Assembly: GCA_013368795.1 (NCBI GenBank)
Contig: JABFXX010000536.1
Span: 1 to 39,923 of the forward strand
DNA length: 39,923 nt
DNA from: Kofleriaceae bacterium
Lineage (GTDB): Bacteria; Myxococcota_A; Polyangia; Haliangiales; Haliangiaceae
Direction of reading: 5' to 3'
A program made the translations under genes and the position numbers. Positions 1 through 9,216 of the stretch are shown in pieces; the stretch's first letter is position 1; each line of letters begins with the position of its first letter. The notes beneath the pieces are model-generated. The model was given only the letters and a program-made list of their open reading frames with translations. It made no database searches and was not told the DNA's origin.

Positions 1-548
1 GACAACGTCCCGTCGCCGTCGAAGGTCGGATCGAGCTGGCCGTCCGGCCGCAACCGCGCGATGACACCGGCGAGCGTCGTCGGTCCGGTCGCACCGGCGA
101 GCAGGATCCGGCCATCGGGTGCGAGCGCGACGGAGATCGCGCGCTCGTCGGTGCCGCCCGCGTCGACCGATGCGACGCCGCCGACACCGAAGCTCGCATC
201 GCGCGAGCCGGCCTCCGTCAGCTGCACCGCGACGAGGTCCGTCGCGCCGGGGCTCCCGCCCTGCCCGGCGATCACGAGACCGTCGTCGGGCAGGACCGCG
301 AGCGCGCGGTAGCCGAAGTTGAGGTTGTCGACACCGCCGACGTCGACGCTCACGATCCCGTCGCCGCCGAGCGACGGATCGAGACAGTAGACGTCCGCGC
401 ACGACAGCCCGTCGACGCTCGCATCGCGATCTGGATCGAACGCGATGCGGCCGCAGCCGCCGAACACGGCGAGCGCTGCGACCAGACGGACCTCACAAAT
501 GCAAACCGGCCGCCCCGAGACATGCTGCCTCGAGAACGGCCGGCGCAC
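1..548 (-). CDS. Delta-60 repeat lipoprotein, 5' part only (runs off the window)
   Basis: The minus-strand frame reads a hydrophobic stretch (RLVAALAVFGGC) ending in a lipobox-like FGGC, then a Cys-containing linker. Repeats follow of the form 'R..pDG.LD..F...G', clearest near the window edge as RLRPDGQLDPTFDGDGT, the signature of delta-60 (beta-propeller-like) repeats common in myxobacterial surface lipoproteins. The product is therefore probably an outer or inner membrane lipoprotein of unknown function; its C-terminal part lies beyond base 1. The start is a problem. No ATG, GTG or TTG lies in frame just before the signal sequence. The nearest in-frame candidates are GTG at 548 and TTG at 554, inside or beside the secF terminator, which would give an unusually long N-terminal region before the hydrophobic stretch. 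A rare start (ATT at 500) or a small sequence error are alternatives. Family assignment is firm; start is not. Confidence 0.75.
   Translation of the reverse strand, partial: MRRPFSRQHVSGRPVCICEVRLVAALAVFGGCGRIAFDPDRDASVDGLSCADVYCLDPSLGGDGIVSVDVGGVDNLNFGYRALAVLPDDGLVIAGQGGSPGATDLVAVQLTEAGSRDASFGVGGVASVDAGGTDERAISVALAPDGRILLAGATGPTTLAGVIARLRPDGQLDPTFDGDGTL
497..543 (-). terminator. Intrinsic terminator after secF
   Basis: Read on the minus strand, a 7-bp arm CCGGCCG and a 6-bp arm CTCGAG (separated by TT) pair with CTCGGG and CGGCCGG (separated by one G). They enclose a 9-nt loop and are followed by TTTGCATTT. The GC-rich stem with a T-rich tail, 17 nt past the secF stop codon, fits a rho-independent terminator ending the queA-tgt-yajC-secD-secF transcript. 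The tail is interrupted by GCA, so efficiency is uncertain. Confidence 0.7.
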
Positions 549-559
549 GAACAAACAGC

Positions 560-1840
560 TCAGGTCTCGCTGCTGACGGTCGTCGTCGACGGCGGGATCC
601 GGCGTCCCTTCGCCGCGCCCGAGTACCACTTCCTCGAGATGTAGAGGAAGAACGGGGTCGCGAGGAAGATCGACGAGTACGTACCGACGATGACGCCGAT
701 GTTCATCGCGAACGCGAAGTTCTTCACGAGGCCGGTGCCGAAGATGTTCATGATCAGCGTGGTCGCGAACACCGTCGAGGACGTGAGGATCGTGCGGACG
801 AGCATCTCGTTGATCGAGATGTCGATGATGCGCTCGAGCTTCTTGTCCTTGTGCTTGGCCTGATTCTCGCGAATTCGGTCGAACACGATGACGGTGTCGT
901 TTACCGAGAAGCCTACGACGGTGAGGAGACCCGCAACCGACGTCAGCGATACCTCGGTCCAGGTGATCGCGAAGACACCGATGACCATGATCGCGTCGTG
1001 GATCGTCGCGAACGCGGCACCCGGCGCGTACCGGATGTCGAACCGGAACGCGAGATAGAGCATGATCAGGAAGATCGCGTAGATGATCGACTTGATCGCG
1101 TCGTCGCGCAGCTTCGCGCCGGCCTTGGCGCCGACGCCGTAGCTGTTCACCGCGAACGCCTTCACGCCCGGGATCTCCGCTTCGAGAATCTGCGCGTACT
1201 GCCGATCGAGGCCCCACATCGCGAATTGAGCGTTGTACTCGCCGGTGCCTTCATCGGCGTGCGAGAACGCCTCCTGCTCCTTGGGGCCCCATGCCTTCAG
1301 CTCGAGACCCTGCTTCGCGAAGATCGGCGCGGCCTCGTCGTGCTTGATCGGCTGCTTCGAGCGGACGTACAGACGATCACCCGACCAGGTCGCCTTGCCG
1401 ACGTCGCGATCCTTGAACGCCTCGACGAAGTCGGACGTCGCCGCGAGCTGCTGCTCGGGCTTTAGCGCCGAGAACCGCGGGCTGCGAACCATGAGGCCGT
1501 GGACGGTCTCCTCGCCCTTCGCCGTGTCCTCGGTGTACGTGATGCTGGAGATCTCGACGCCGTGCTCGCCCTTCTTCTGGAAGGCGTCGCGCACTTTGCC
1601 GGGCTCGACCTTGGTGAAGGCGCCCGCGTCATCCTTGAAGACGAAGATGACCTCGGTGCCACCTTTGAAGTCGATCGACCAGTTCATGTACTCGCCACGC
1701 GTCGCCTTGTTCACGAACAAGACGCCGATGGAGATCGACATGAGCAGGACCGACGCGACGAGCCAGGACTTGAACTTCGCGACGAACGCGAAGTTATTGC
1801 CCGGCGGAAGCAGGTAACGGAACTTGTGGTGCTCGCTCAT
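560..1840 (-). CDS. secF: Protein translocase subunit SecF
   Basis: SecF partners SecD in the inner membrane and uses the proton gradient to help SecYEG pull proteins into the periplasm. The first membrane segment is at about residues 26-44, followed by the family signature NWSIDFKGGTEV (53-64). A periplasmic domain follows, then the C-terminal membrane block with FRFDIRYAPGA (266-275), HDAIMVIGVF (281-290) and the conserved VGFSVNDTVIVFDRIREN (309-326) carrying the acidic and Arg residues tied to proton coupling. At 426 residues it is about 100 longer than E. coli SecF (323). The extra length lies in the periplasmic region, about residues 105-215, which has no obvious family match to me. The ATG is 11 nt past the secD stop, so the two are certainly cotranscribed. 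An intrinsic terminator follows. Confidence 0.98.
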   Translation of the reverse strand: MSEHHKFRYLLPPGNNFAFVAKFKSWLVASVLLMSISIGVLFVNKATRGEYMNWSIDFKGGTEVIFVFKDDAGAFTKVEPGKVRDAFQKKGEHGVEISSITYTEDTAKGEETVHGLMVRSPRFSALKPEQQLAATSDFVEAFKDRDVGKATWSGDRLYVRSKQPIKHDEAAPIFAKQGLELKAWGPKEQEAFSHADEGTGEYNAQFAMWGLDRQYAQILEAEIPGVKAFAVNSYGVGAKAGAKLRDDAIKSIIYAIFLIMLYLAFRFDIRYAPGAAFATIHDAIMVIGVFAITWTEVSLTSVAGLLTVVGFSVNDTVIVFDRIRENQAKHKDKKLERIIDISINEMLVRTILTSSTVFATTLIMNIFGTGLVKNFAFAMNIGVIVGTYSSIFLATPFFLYISRKWYSGAAKGRRIPPSTTTVSSET

Positions 1841-1851
1841 TTGCCGGGCCT

Positions 1852-3870
1852 CTAGATCGACAGGGTCTGCTGGGGGCCCTTCTTCCGAGCGACAGCCCAG
1901 TCGAAGAGGATCCGCGTGACCCAGATGTTGGTTCCGATGGTGGTGAAGACGCCGACGAGCAGCATCACGGCGAAGCCCTTGATCGGACCGGAGCCGTAGT
2001 TGAGGAGCACCCAGCCGGCCGCGGCGGTCGTCAGCTGACCGTCGAGGATGGCCGAGAACGCACGCGAGAACCCGAGGTCGATCGCGCCGCGGACGCTCTT
2101 ACCGAGCAAGAGCTCCTCACGTATGCGCTCGTAGATCAGGATGTTGCCGTCGACCTCCATGCCGATCGAGAGCACGATCGCTGCGATGCCTGGCAATGTG
2201 AGTGTCGCGCCGAACAGTGCCATCACCGCGAGGGTCACGATGATGTGGAACACGACCGCGAACACCGCGATCATGCCCGACCACTTGTAGATGCCGACCA
2301 TGATGACGATGACGAGCGCGATACCCAGCGCGAACGACAGGCGCGTCTTCGCGATCGCGTCGGAACCGAGCGAGGGACCGACCTTGGCCGAGCTCTCCTC
2401 GCGGAGCGGCGCCGGCAGCGAGCCCGTCTTGAGCACCGCCACCAAGTCGTCGCGTTCACGCTCCTGAGCGACGGCGTCACCGCCGCCCATCGTGATCGAG
2501 GCGCGGCCGCCGCGGATCGCCTGGTTGATGATCGGCGCGGACTTGACCTTGTCGTCGAGGATCGTCGCGAACTTCATGCCGACGATCTGCGCGGTGACGT
2601 CGCCGAACTGGCGACCGCCGAACCGGTTGAAGTCGAGCAGGACGACCGGACGGTTCGTGTTCGGGTCGTAGCTGCCCATCGCGTTCGAGATCGCCGAGCC
2701 CGTGAGGCGGACGGCGCGCTCGAGGAAGTACGTGCGCCAGAACTGCCTCTGGTCGGAGGCGCCGGGCTGCGTGTCGAGTTGCTCGAACGAGAGCTGGCGA
2801 TCGTCGGGAACCTTGAAGCCGGGGTCGGCGCCGACGAGACCCGGATAGCCGAGGTCCTTGTCGCCGAACACGTAGCGCTCGATGATCTGACGGCCGGTGA
2901 CATTGCACTTCACCTTGTCGTTCTCGACGACCGAGTCCTTGTGGAAGCAGCTGTGCTTCTTGGCCCACTCGATCGGCACCATCTCCTCGCGGTCGGGCGC
3001 GATCAGGTAGTAGTCGGTGTGCATGTCGCCGCCTTCGTCGGGGCGCCACTGGTCGACCTCGGCGCGGATCTCGAGGCGGATCGCCTCGGGGTCGGTCGGC
3101 TGTCCCTGGCGGTTGCTGCCAACCTTCGCGAACAGCTTCTTCATGTACGGCGAGCCGTCGTGCGTCGAGTTGTCCTTCGTGCAGCCCGTCGGGTTGTAGG
3201 TCGTGCAGTCGTCGACGACCTTCATCTCGAGCTTCGCGGTGCGCGCGATGATGTCCTTCGTCTCCTGGATCATCTCGTCATCGAGACCGGGCAGCTCGAC
3301 GATGACCTGGTCGCCCTTCTCGACGACGTTCGGCTCCGCGACGCCCTTCTCGTTGATGCGATCGCGGATGGTCGAGACGGCGTTCGACAGCGCGGCCTTC
3401 TTCAGGTTGTCGCCGAACTTCGACGACACGCGGAAGCAGATCGCGCTCTTGGGCTCCGCCGCCGGGCAGTCGAGCATCGTGAGCTCGTCGCCCTTGGCGC
3501 CGCGATAGTCCTTGTCGAGCCAGCTCATCACGAGCGGCCGCTTGGCGGCGTCGTCGACGAGCACCGTGACGGCGCCGAGCGGCATCGAGGGCGTCTTGAC
3601 CGCGCCCTTCACGCCCTCGTCGACCATGCGCGACTCGATGTCACGCTTGAGCTCGCTCGCCCGGTCGTCGATCGCCTTATCGAGGTCGATGCTGTAGACG
3701 AGGTGGAGTCCGCCCTGGAGGTCGAGCCCGTAGCTCATGCGGCTCGAGAACACACGCGTGAACCACGTCGGTAGCTGGCCTTTCGGCACGAACGACGGAA
3801 TCAGCGTGGCGATACACAGGACGGTGACGACGAAAAGCAGCGCAGTTCGCCACTTGAGAGAGCGATCCAT
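1852..3870 (-). CDS. secD: Protein translocase subunit SecD
   Basis: SecD is the larger subunit of the proton-driven SecDF complex that assists late steps of protein export. A membrane anchor at residues 10-28 is followed by SYGLDLQGGLHLVY (46-59), the first family motif. The large periplasmic head spans about 60-500. The C-terminal membrane block starts near 505 and contains GMEVDGNILIYERIREE (570-586), whose D574 corresponds to the conserved proton-pathway Asp, and GPIKGFAVMLLVGVFTTIG. The protein is 672 residues (E. coli 615). The head contains six cysteines in three close pairs (135/145, 222/230, 308/322), two pairs within an inserted stretch at about 215-330, which suggests disulfide-stabilised loops. 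It lies 45 nt after yajC and 11 nt before secF. Confidence 0.98.
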   Translation of the reverse strand: MDRSLKWRTALLFVVTVLCIATLIPSFVPKGQLPTWFTRVFSSRMSYGLDLQGGLHLVYSIDLDKAIDDRASELKRDIESRMVDEGVKGAVKTPSMPLGAVTVLVDDAAKRPLVMSWLDKDYRGAKGDELTMLDCPAAEPKSAICFRVSSKFGDNLKKAALSNAVSTIRDRINEKGVAEPNVVEKGDQVIVELPGLDDEMIQETKDIIARTAKLEMKVVDDCTTYNPTGCTKDNSTHDGSPYMKKLFAKVGSNRQGQPTDPEAIRLEIRAEVDQWRPDEGGDMHTDYYLIAPDREEMVPIEWAKKHSCFHKDSVVENDKVKCNVTGRQIIERYVFGDKDLGYPGLVGADPGFKVPDDRQLSFEQLDTQPGASDQRQFWRTYFLERAVRLTGSAISNAMGSYDPNTNRPVVLLDFNRFGGRQFGDVTAQIVGMKFATILDDKVKSAPIINQAIRGGRASITMGGGDAVAQERERDDLVAVLKTGSLPAPLREESSAKVGPSLGSDAIAKTRLSFALGIALVIVIMVGIYKWSGMIAVFAVVFHIIVTLAVMALFGATLTLPGIAAIVLSIGMEVDGNILIYERIREELLLGKSVRGAIDLGFSRAFSAILDGQLTTAAAGWVLLNYGSGPIKGFAVMLLVGVFTTIGTNIWVTRILFDWAVARKKGPQQTLSI

Positions 3871-3915
3871 GAAGCACCTACTCGGAAACGAAGCGGGTCA
3901 TCAACAGGCGAGGTC

Positions 3916-4212
3916 TTACGCCGCGCTCTTCGCGGGCTCGGGAACCTTGCCTTCCCACTTCGCCTCGACATAGGCGCGGGGAACGCGAACGCGAACCTTC
4001 TCCTGGAGCTCGAGCGTCAGCAGCATGTTGTCATCCGACACGCCGGTGATCTTGCCGATCACGCCGCCGCGGGTGATGACCTCGTCGCCCTTTCCGAGCT
4101 TCGAGAGCATCGAAGTGTGTTCCTTCTGCTTGCGAACCTGCGGGCGGATCAGGATGAAGTAAAAAATCCCGAACATCACCAGCATCATCAAGATCGGCTG
4201 CATCGCTTGCAT
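3916..4212 (-). CDS. yajC: Preprotein translocase subunit YajC
   Basis: This is a small membrane protein associated with the SecDF complex. It has one N-terminal membrane segment (about residues 5-22, ILMMLVMFGIFYFILIRP), the typical RPQVRKQKEH cytoplasmic junction, and the soluble YajC domain with MLSKLGKGDEVITRGGVIGKI (35-55). Its 98 residues are normal for the family. The start could be ATG 4212 or ATG 4203 (the protein begins MQAMQP). A GAGAGG sequence about 8 nt upstream of 4212 supports the first. It sits between tgt and secD, as in E. coli, with a promoter-like sequence just upstream. Confidence 0.97.
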   Translation of the reverse strand: MQAMQPILMMLVMFGIFYFILIRPQVRKQKEHTSMLSKLGKGDEVITRGGVIGKITGVSDDNMLLTLELQEKVRVRVPRAYVEAKWEGKVPEPAKSAA

Positions 4213-4239
4213 GGGCTCTAACCTCTCAAAATCCGTGGG

Positions 4240-5377
<1,138 letters not shown>

Positions 5378-5409
5378 CTAATCGATCTGTGTCCGATGGA
5401 CCAGCGCCA

Positions 5410-6471
5410 TCACGACGCGCGATGCACGAGCATCGCGTCGCCGTAGCTGAAGAACCGATAGCGCGCCGCGACCGCGTGCCGATACGCCGCGAGCACGCGC
5501 TCGGTGCCCGCGAATGCGCAGACGAGCATCAGCAGCGTCGACTCGGGCAGGTGAAAGTTGGTGATCAGATGATCGACGAGGAAGCGGTGGCCGCTGCCCG
5601 GATAGATGAACAGATCGGTCGAGCCCGTTCCGGCCCTGCCCTCGCTCGCCTCGAGCGCACGCAGTGCCGTCGTCCCGAGCGCGACGATCGGCCTGCCGCT
5701 GGCGACCAGCGCCGCGGTCTCCGGGGAGATCGCATACCGCTCGCGGTGCATGTGGTGCTGGCGGATGTCGTCGGCGCGAATCGGCTCGAACGTGCCGTAG
5801 CCGACGTGCAACGTCACCGTCGTCAGCGCGATGCCGCGCGCCCGCATGCGCTCGGCGATCGCCGGCGTCATGTGAAGCCCCGCCGTCGGCGCGGCGACCG
5901 CGCCCGGATGCTGGGCGAACATCGTCTGGTAGCGATCGCGATCGGCGTCGCGATCGTCGCGATGGATGTAGCGCGGCAGCGGCACGTGGCCGACGCGCTC
6001 GAGCAGCGCGAGGACGTCGCCGGGCACCGCGACGACGACCGATCCCTCCTCGCCCTCGCGTTCGGTCAGGAGCTCGACCGACACGTCGGTGCCGTCGATC
6101 TCGACGGTCTGGCCGACGCGCAGCGGCCGGCGCGCCCGCGCGAGGCAGCGCCACGCGTTCGGCGCGACGCTCGGCTCGGGCTCGAGAAACAGCAGCTCGA
6201 CGCGGCCCCCGGAGGCCTTGTGACCCATCACGCGCGCCGGAATCACGCGCGTGTCGTTCGCGACGAGGACCGCGTTCTCCGGCAGCAGGTCGACGATGTC
6301 GGGGAACACACCGTCGGTCACGCTTCCCTCGGGGCGCAGGTGCAGGAGGCGCGAGGCGTCGCGCTGCGCGGCGGGCTCCTGCGCGATCAGCTCCTCGGGG
6401 AGGTCGAACGTGTAGTCGGACGGGGCGAACACCGGGCCGCGCACGCTAGCACTACGGCGAGACAGCCGCAT
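5410..6471 (-). CDS. queA: S-adenosylmethionine:tRNA ribosyltransferase-isomerase QueA
   Basis: QueA transfers and isomerises the ribosyl group of SAM onto preQ1 in tRNA, giving epoxyqueuosine, the step after Tgt. Visible signatures are DYTFDLPEELIAQEP near the N terminus, NDTRVIPARVMGHKASGG, HPGAVAAPTAGLHMTP, TLHVGYGTFEPIRADDI, the VDHLITNFHLPESTLLMLV block and the C-terminal YRFFSYGDAML. The reading frame stays open far upstream, but residues before MRLSRRSASVRGPVF resemble no QueA. I therefore place the start at ATG 6471, giving 353 residues (E. coli 356). GTG 6444 is an alternative nine codons in. First gene of the queA-tgt-yajC-secDF cluster, divergent from the HEAT-repeat gene. Confidence 0.97.
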   Translation of the reverse strand: MRLSRRSASVRGPVFAPSDYTFDLPEELIAQEPAAQRDASRLLHLRPEGSVTDGVFPDIVDLLPENAVLVANDTRVIPARVMGHKASGGRVELLFLEPEPSVAPNAWRCLARARRPLRVGQTVEIDGTDVSVELLTEREGEEGSVVVAVPGDVLALLERVGHVPLPRYIHRDDRDADRDRYQTMFAQHPGAVAAPTAGLHMTPAIAERMRARGIALTTVTLHVGYGTFEPIRADDIRQHHMHRERYAISPETAALVASGRPIVALGTTALRALEASEGRAGTGSTDLFIYPGSGHRFLVDHLITNFHLPESTLLMLVCAFAGTERVLAAYRHAVAARYRFFSYGDAMLVHRAS

Positions 6472-6581
6472 CGCGATCGCCGGCCACTCGGCCGCGAGGA
6501 AGGCGCGAGGGCGAGGTCGGCGACCGCGGACGGCTCCCGATCCATACGTGCGTCGATCACCGATCACGCGTGCGCCGAGGT

Positions 6582-6610
6582 CCGTCGTGCGACGGGCGCT
6601 CGCACGACGG
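6582..6610. promoter_or_regulatory. Perfect 11-bp inverted repeat between queA and the HEAT-repeat gene
   Basis: CCGTCGTGCGA (6582-6592) is repeated in exact inverse, TCGCACGACGG (6600-6610), with a 7-bp spacer. It lies 43-71 bp upstream of the plus-strand ATG at 6653 and 110-140 bp upstream of queA, inside the only substantial non-coding stretch here (6472-6652). It may be an operator for a dimeric regulator or an RNA hairpin in the leader of either gene. No T-run follows on either strand, so a terminator is less likely. Nothing else clear is seen in this interval. Confidence 0.5.
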
Positions 6611-6652
6611 CGCGCACGTGTGCAATCCCGGCGGCGTCGTGGTGTCTGCGCT

Positions 6653-9157
6653 ATGGTCCCTGCCGTGCGAAGCGTCCTCGTCCTCGCAGTCCTGTCCTCG
6701 ACGGCGTACGCCGCGCCGCTCGCCAAGCTCTCCGCCGACGTCGACGGCGACGGTGCCGCCGATCGCGTCGAGCTCGACCCACACGGCGAGCTCTCGATCG
6801 CGACCAAGCGCGGAACCGCGAAGGTGGCGGTCGGTGCCGCGAAGCACGCGACGCTCACGACCGCGATCGCGCGCGGCACGCCGACGATCGTCGTATCGAC
6901 CGACACCGACGGCATCGTCGTGCAGCAGACCGGCGGCACGTGGAAGGAGCTCCTGCGCACGCCGCTCGGCAGCGGCGATCTCGACGCCGAGTTCGGCTAC
7001 GTGCTCGAGGCGCGGCCCGACGGCATCTTCCGCTACCAGGCGCGTCCCGGTTACCGGCGGTGCGATGGCGCATCGGCGCTGCTGTTTGCCGAGCGCCTGC
7101 ACGGCTCGAAGTTCCAGCGCCTGTCGCGGATCCCGACCGGCATCGCCAGCAACGCGCCGGTGATCGCGGCCAAGCCCGACACGGCGACCGCGCCGGAGCC
7201 GCTCCTCTATCGCGCGCGCATCGCGTCGCACCAGCCGGGCGCGACGAACGCGGGCGCGCTCGCGATCCCGCAGGAGCTCGACGACGGCAAGCCGGAGACC
7301 GCGTGGCGCGAGGACTTCGTCGCGAGTGATGGCGAGGGCCAGTTCTTCACGTACATGCCGCGCTCGACGACGGAGCCCGCCACGCAGATCCGGATCGTCG
7401 CGAGCACGCTCAAGGGTGCAAATCGCATCCAGCGGCTCGGCGTCGTCGGTGCGCAGGGCGCGTTCCATGTCGACGTCCCCGACGCGCATGGCGCGCGCGG
7501 CGCGACCGCATACATCGCCGACCTTCCGACGCCGCTCACCGGCTGCGTCACCCTCGTGATCGAGTCGACCTACGGCCCCGCGAATGGCGCGACCTCGATC
7601 GGCGAGCTGCAGGTGTTCGCCGCGGGCGAGCGCTCCGGCGGTGGCGAGACGACGCTCGCGCGTCTCGTCGCGGAGGGCGCCGACGGCAGCATGGCCGCCA
7701 CTCGCTCGCTCGCGGCGCGCGGTGCCGCGGGTGCCGCCGCGATCGACGCGGAGCTCGCCAAGACAACCGATGCGGCCGCGCGCCGCCGGCTCGTGCGCGC
7801 CGCCCTCGAGATTCGCGATCCGGCCGTCGCGCCGATCCTCGCGCGCGCCGCCAAAGAGGACTGGATCCAGGGTCCCGACCTCGTCGAGGCGATCACTGCG
7901 CTTGGCGCACTCGGCACCTCGCAGGCTCAGGACCTGCGCGATCTCGCCGGCAAGGGGGGCCTCGCGCTCGACGCGCGCATCGCCGCGGTCCGTGCGCTCC
8001 GTCCCGCCGCCACCGACAAGGATCGCGACGCGCTGATCGATCTCGCCGGCCGCGGCCCGCGCGACCTCCGCATCGCGACCATCGAGAGGCTCTCCGAGCT
8101 CGACACCACGACGCTCGGCACCGCTGCCCAGTCGAGCACCTCGCCGCAGGCTGCGGGCGACCTCTGGCGCGCGCTCACGCGCCGCGCTCACGCCAAGCCG
8201 GACGAGCGCGCCCCCGCACTCTCCGCTCTCACCGCGGCACTCCCCACCGCCACCGATTACGAGCGCCGCTACCGGATCGTCGACGGCATCGCCGCGATCG
8301 GCGACGAAGCCGCCCTGCGCTCGCTCACCGCTCTCTTCACCTCCCTCCCCGACTCCGCCGACCTTTCCGCCTACAAGCAGGTCGCGGCTCGCGCGATCGC
8401 GGTCAACCATCGGCCCGAGGCCACCGACCTCGTCATCAAGCTCACGACCGACAGCGATCCGGGCGTCCGCCTCGCCGCTCTATCCGCACTCTCCGGCGCC
8501 GGCTCCGGTGGTGCCGGCTCGTGGCACGGCCCATCCGGTTCCGACGGCATCGACCGCGTCATCATGACCTCTCTCTTCACCGACACGTGGCCCGAGGTCC
8601 GGCGGTTCGCTGCCCAATCCCTCGGCTCTCGCTGCTCGCGCCCCGGCCCCGCGCGCGCCCTCGCCGACTCGCTCAAGCGCGACAAGGACCTCGCGGTCCG
8701 CGGCGATGCGCTCGCCGGCCTCGTCGAGTGCAAGGCGGCCGGCACGGCCGCGCTCCTCGCCGCGCTCTGGGACGACGGCAACGCGCCTCTCTCCCTGCGC
8801 CAGCGCGCGATCGATCTCACCGCCACCCTCGGCGATCGCACGCTCGGCTCCAAGCTCGTCGCCAAGCTCCCCCAGTGGCGCGCCGCCGCCATCGAGTCCG
8901 AGCAAGCGCTCGCGCTCGCCCAGAACGCCGCCTACGCGATCGGCCGCCTGAACCCACCCGGCGCCGCCGATGCCCTCGTCGCCGCCCTCGGTGACAACTC
9001 GTTCCCCGAGATCATCGCCGCCGCCGCCACCGGGCTCGGCCTCCTCGGCCCCGCCTGCCCCGTTTCGGCCAAGCCCAAGCTCTCCTACCTCGCCAACACC
9101 GACGAGGAACAGGTCTCGGTCTCCGCACGCCGCGCCCTCGCCACCTGCGGCCAGTAA
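6653..9157 (+). CDS. Exported HEAT-repeat protein with N-terminal binding domains
   Basis: The protein has 834 residues. A Sec signal peptide (MVPAVRSVLVLAVLSSTAYA, probable cleavage after residue 20) directs it to the periplasm or outside. Next is a calcium-loop-like stretch, DVDGDGAADRVELD (30-43), as in FG-GAP/dockerin-like repeats. A beta-rich region at about 184-320 (LDDGKPETAWREDF and FHVDVPDAHG) looks like a discoidin/glycan-binding fold. From about 335 to the end there are many alpha-alpha repeats of HEAT/PBS type, such as DPGVRLAALSALSGAG and WPEVRRFAAQSLGS. It is probably a scaffold or binding protein; no catalytic motif is seen. The start was chosen at ATG 6653 because it gives a clean signal peptide, although the frame is open further upstream. 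It converges on the giant TPR gene. Confidence 0.85.
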   Translation: MVPAVRSVLVLAVLSSTAYAAPLAKLSADVDGDGAADRVELDPHGELSIATKRGTAKVAVGAAKHATLTTAIARGTPTIVVSTDTDGIVVQQTGGTWKELLRTPLGSGDLDAEFGYVLEARPDGIFRYQARPGYRRCDGASALLFAERLHGSKFQRLSRIPTGIASNAPVIAAKPDTATAPEPLLYRARIASHQPGATNAGALAIPQELDDGKPETAWREDFVASDGEGQFFTYMPRSTTEPATQIRIVASTLKGANRIQRLGVVGAQGAFHVDVPDAHGARGATAYIADLPTPLTGCVTLVIESTYGPANGATSIGELQVFAAGERSGGGETTLARLVAEGADGSMAATRSLAARGAAGAAAIDAELAKTTDAAARRRLVRAALEIRDPAVAPILARAAKEDWIQGPDLVEAITALGALGTSQAQDLRDLAGKGGLALDARIAAVRALRPAATDKDRDALIDLAGRGPRDLRIATIERLSELDTTTLGTAAQSSTSPQAAGDLWRALTRRAHAKPDERAPALSALTAALPTATDYERRYRIVDGIAAIGDEAALRSLTALFTSLPDSADLSAYKQVAARAIAVNHRPEATDLVIKLTTDSDPGVRLAALSALSGAGSGGAGSWHGPSGSDGIDRVIMTSLFTDTWPEVRRFAAQSLGSRCSRPGPARALADSLKRDKDLAVRGDALAGLVECKAAGTAALLAALWDDGNAPLSLRQRAIDLTATLGDRTLGSKLVAKLPQWRAAAIESEQALALAQNAAYAIGRLNPPGAADALVAALGDNSFPEIIAAAATGLGLLGPACPVSAKPKLSYLANTDEEQVSVSARRALATCGQ

Positions 9158-9177
9158 CGTCCGGCGACCGGACAACC

Positions 9178-9206
9178 GCGCCGGCGGCCCGGCGAAGCGC
9201 CGGCGC
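9178..9206. terminator. GC-rich hairpin between convergent genes
   Basis: GCGCCGGC (9178-9185) and GCCGGCGC (9199-9206) form a perfect 8-bp stem with a 13-nt loop, in the 59-bp gap between the stop codons of the HEAT-repeat gene (9157) and the TPR gene (9217). Position suggests a bidirectional transcription end. There is no T-run on either side, so it would act without a classical tail, or it may simply be a stable 3' end. Confidence 0.4.
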
Positions 9207-9216
9207 AAATGGCGCG

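Noticed and set aside
6472-6960. N-terminal extension of the QueA frame by 163 residues
   Set aside because: The extra part is Arg/Ser/Thr-rich, overlaps the divergent HEAT-repeat gene and matches no QueA; the family N terminus begins at the ATG at 6471.
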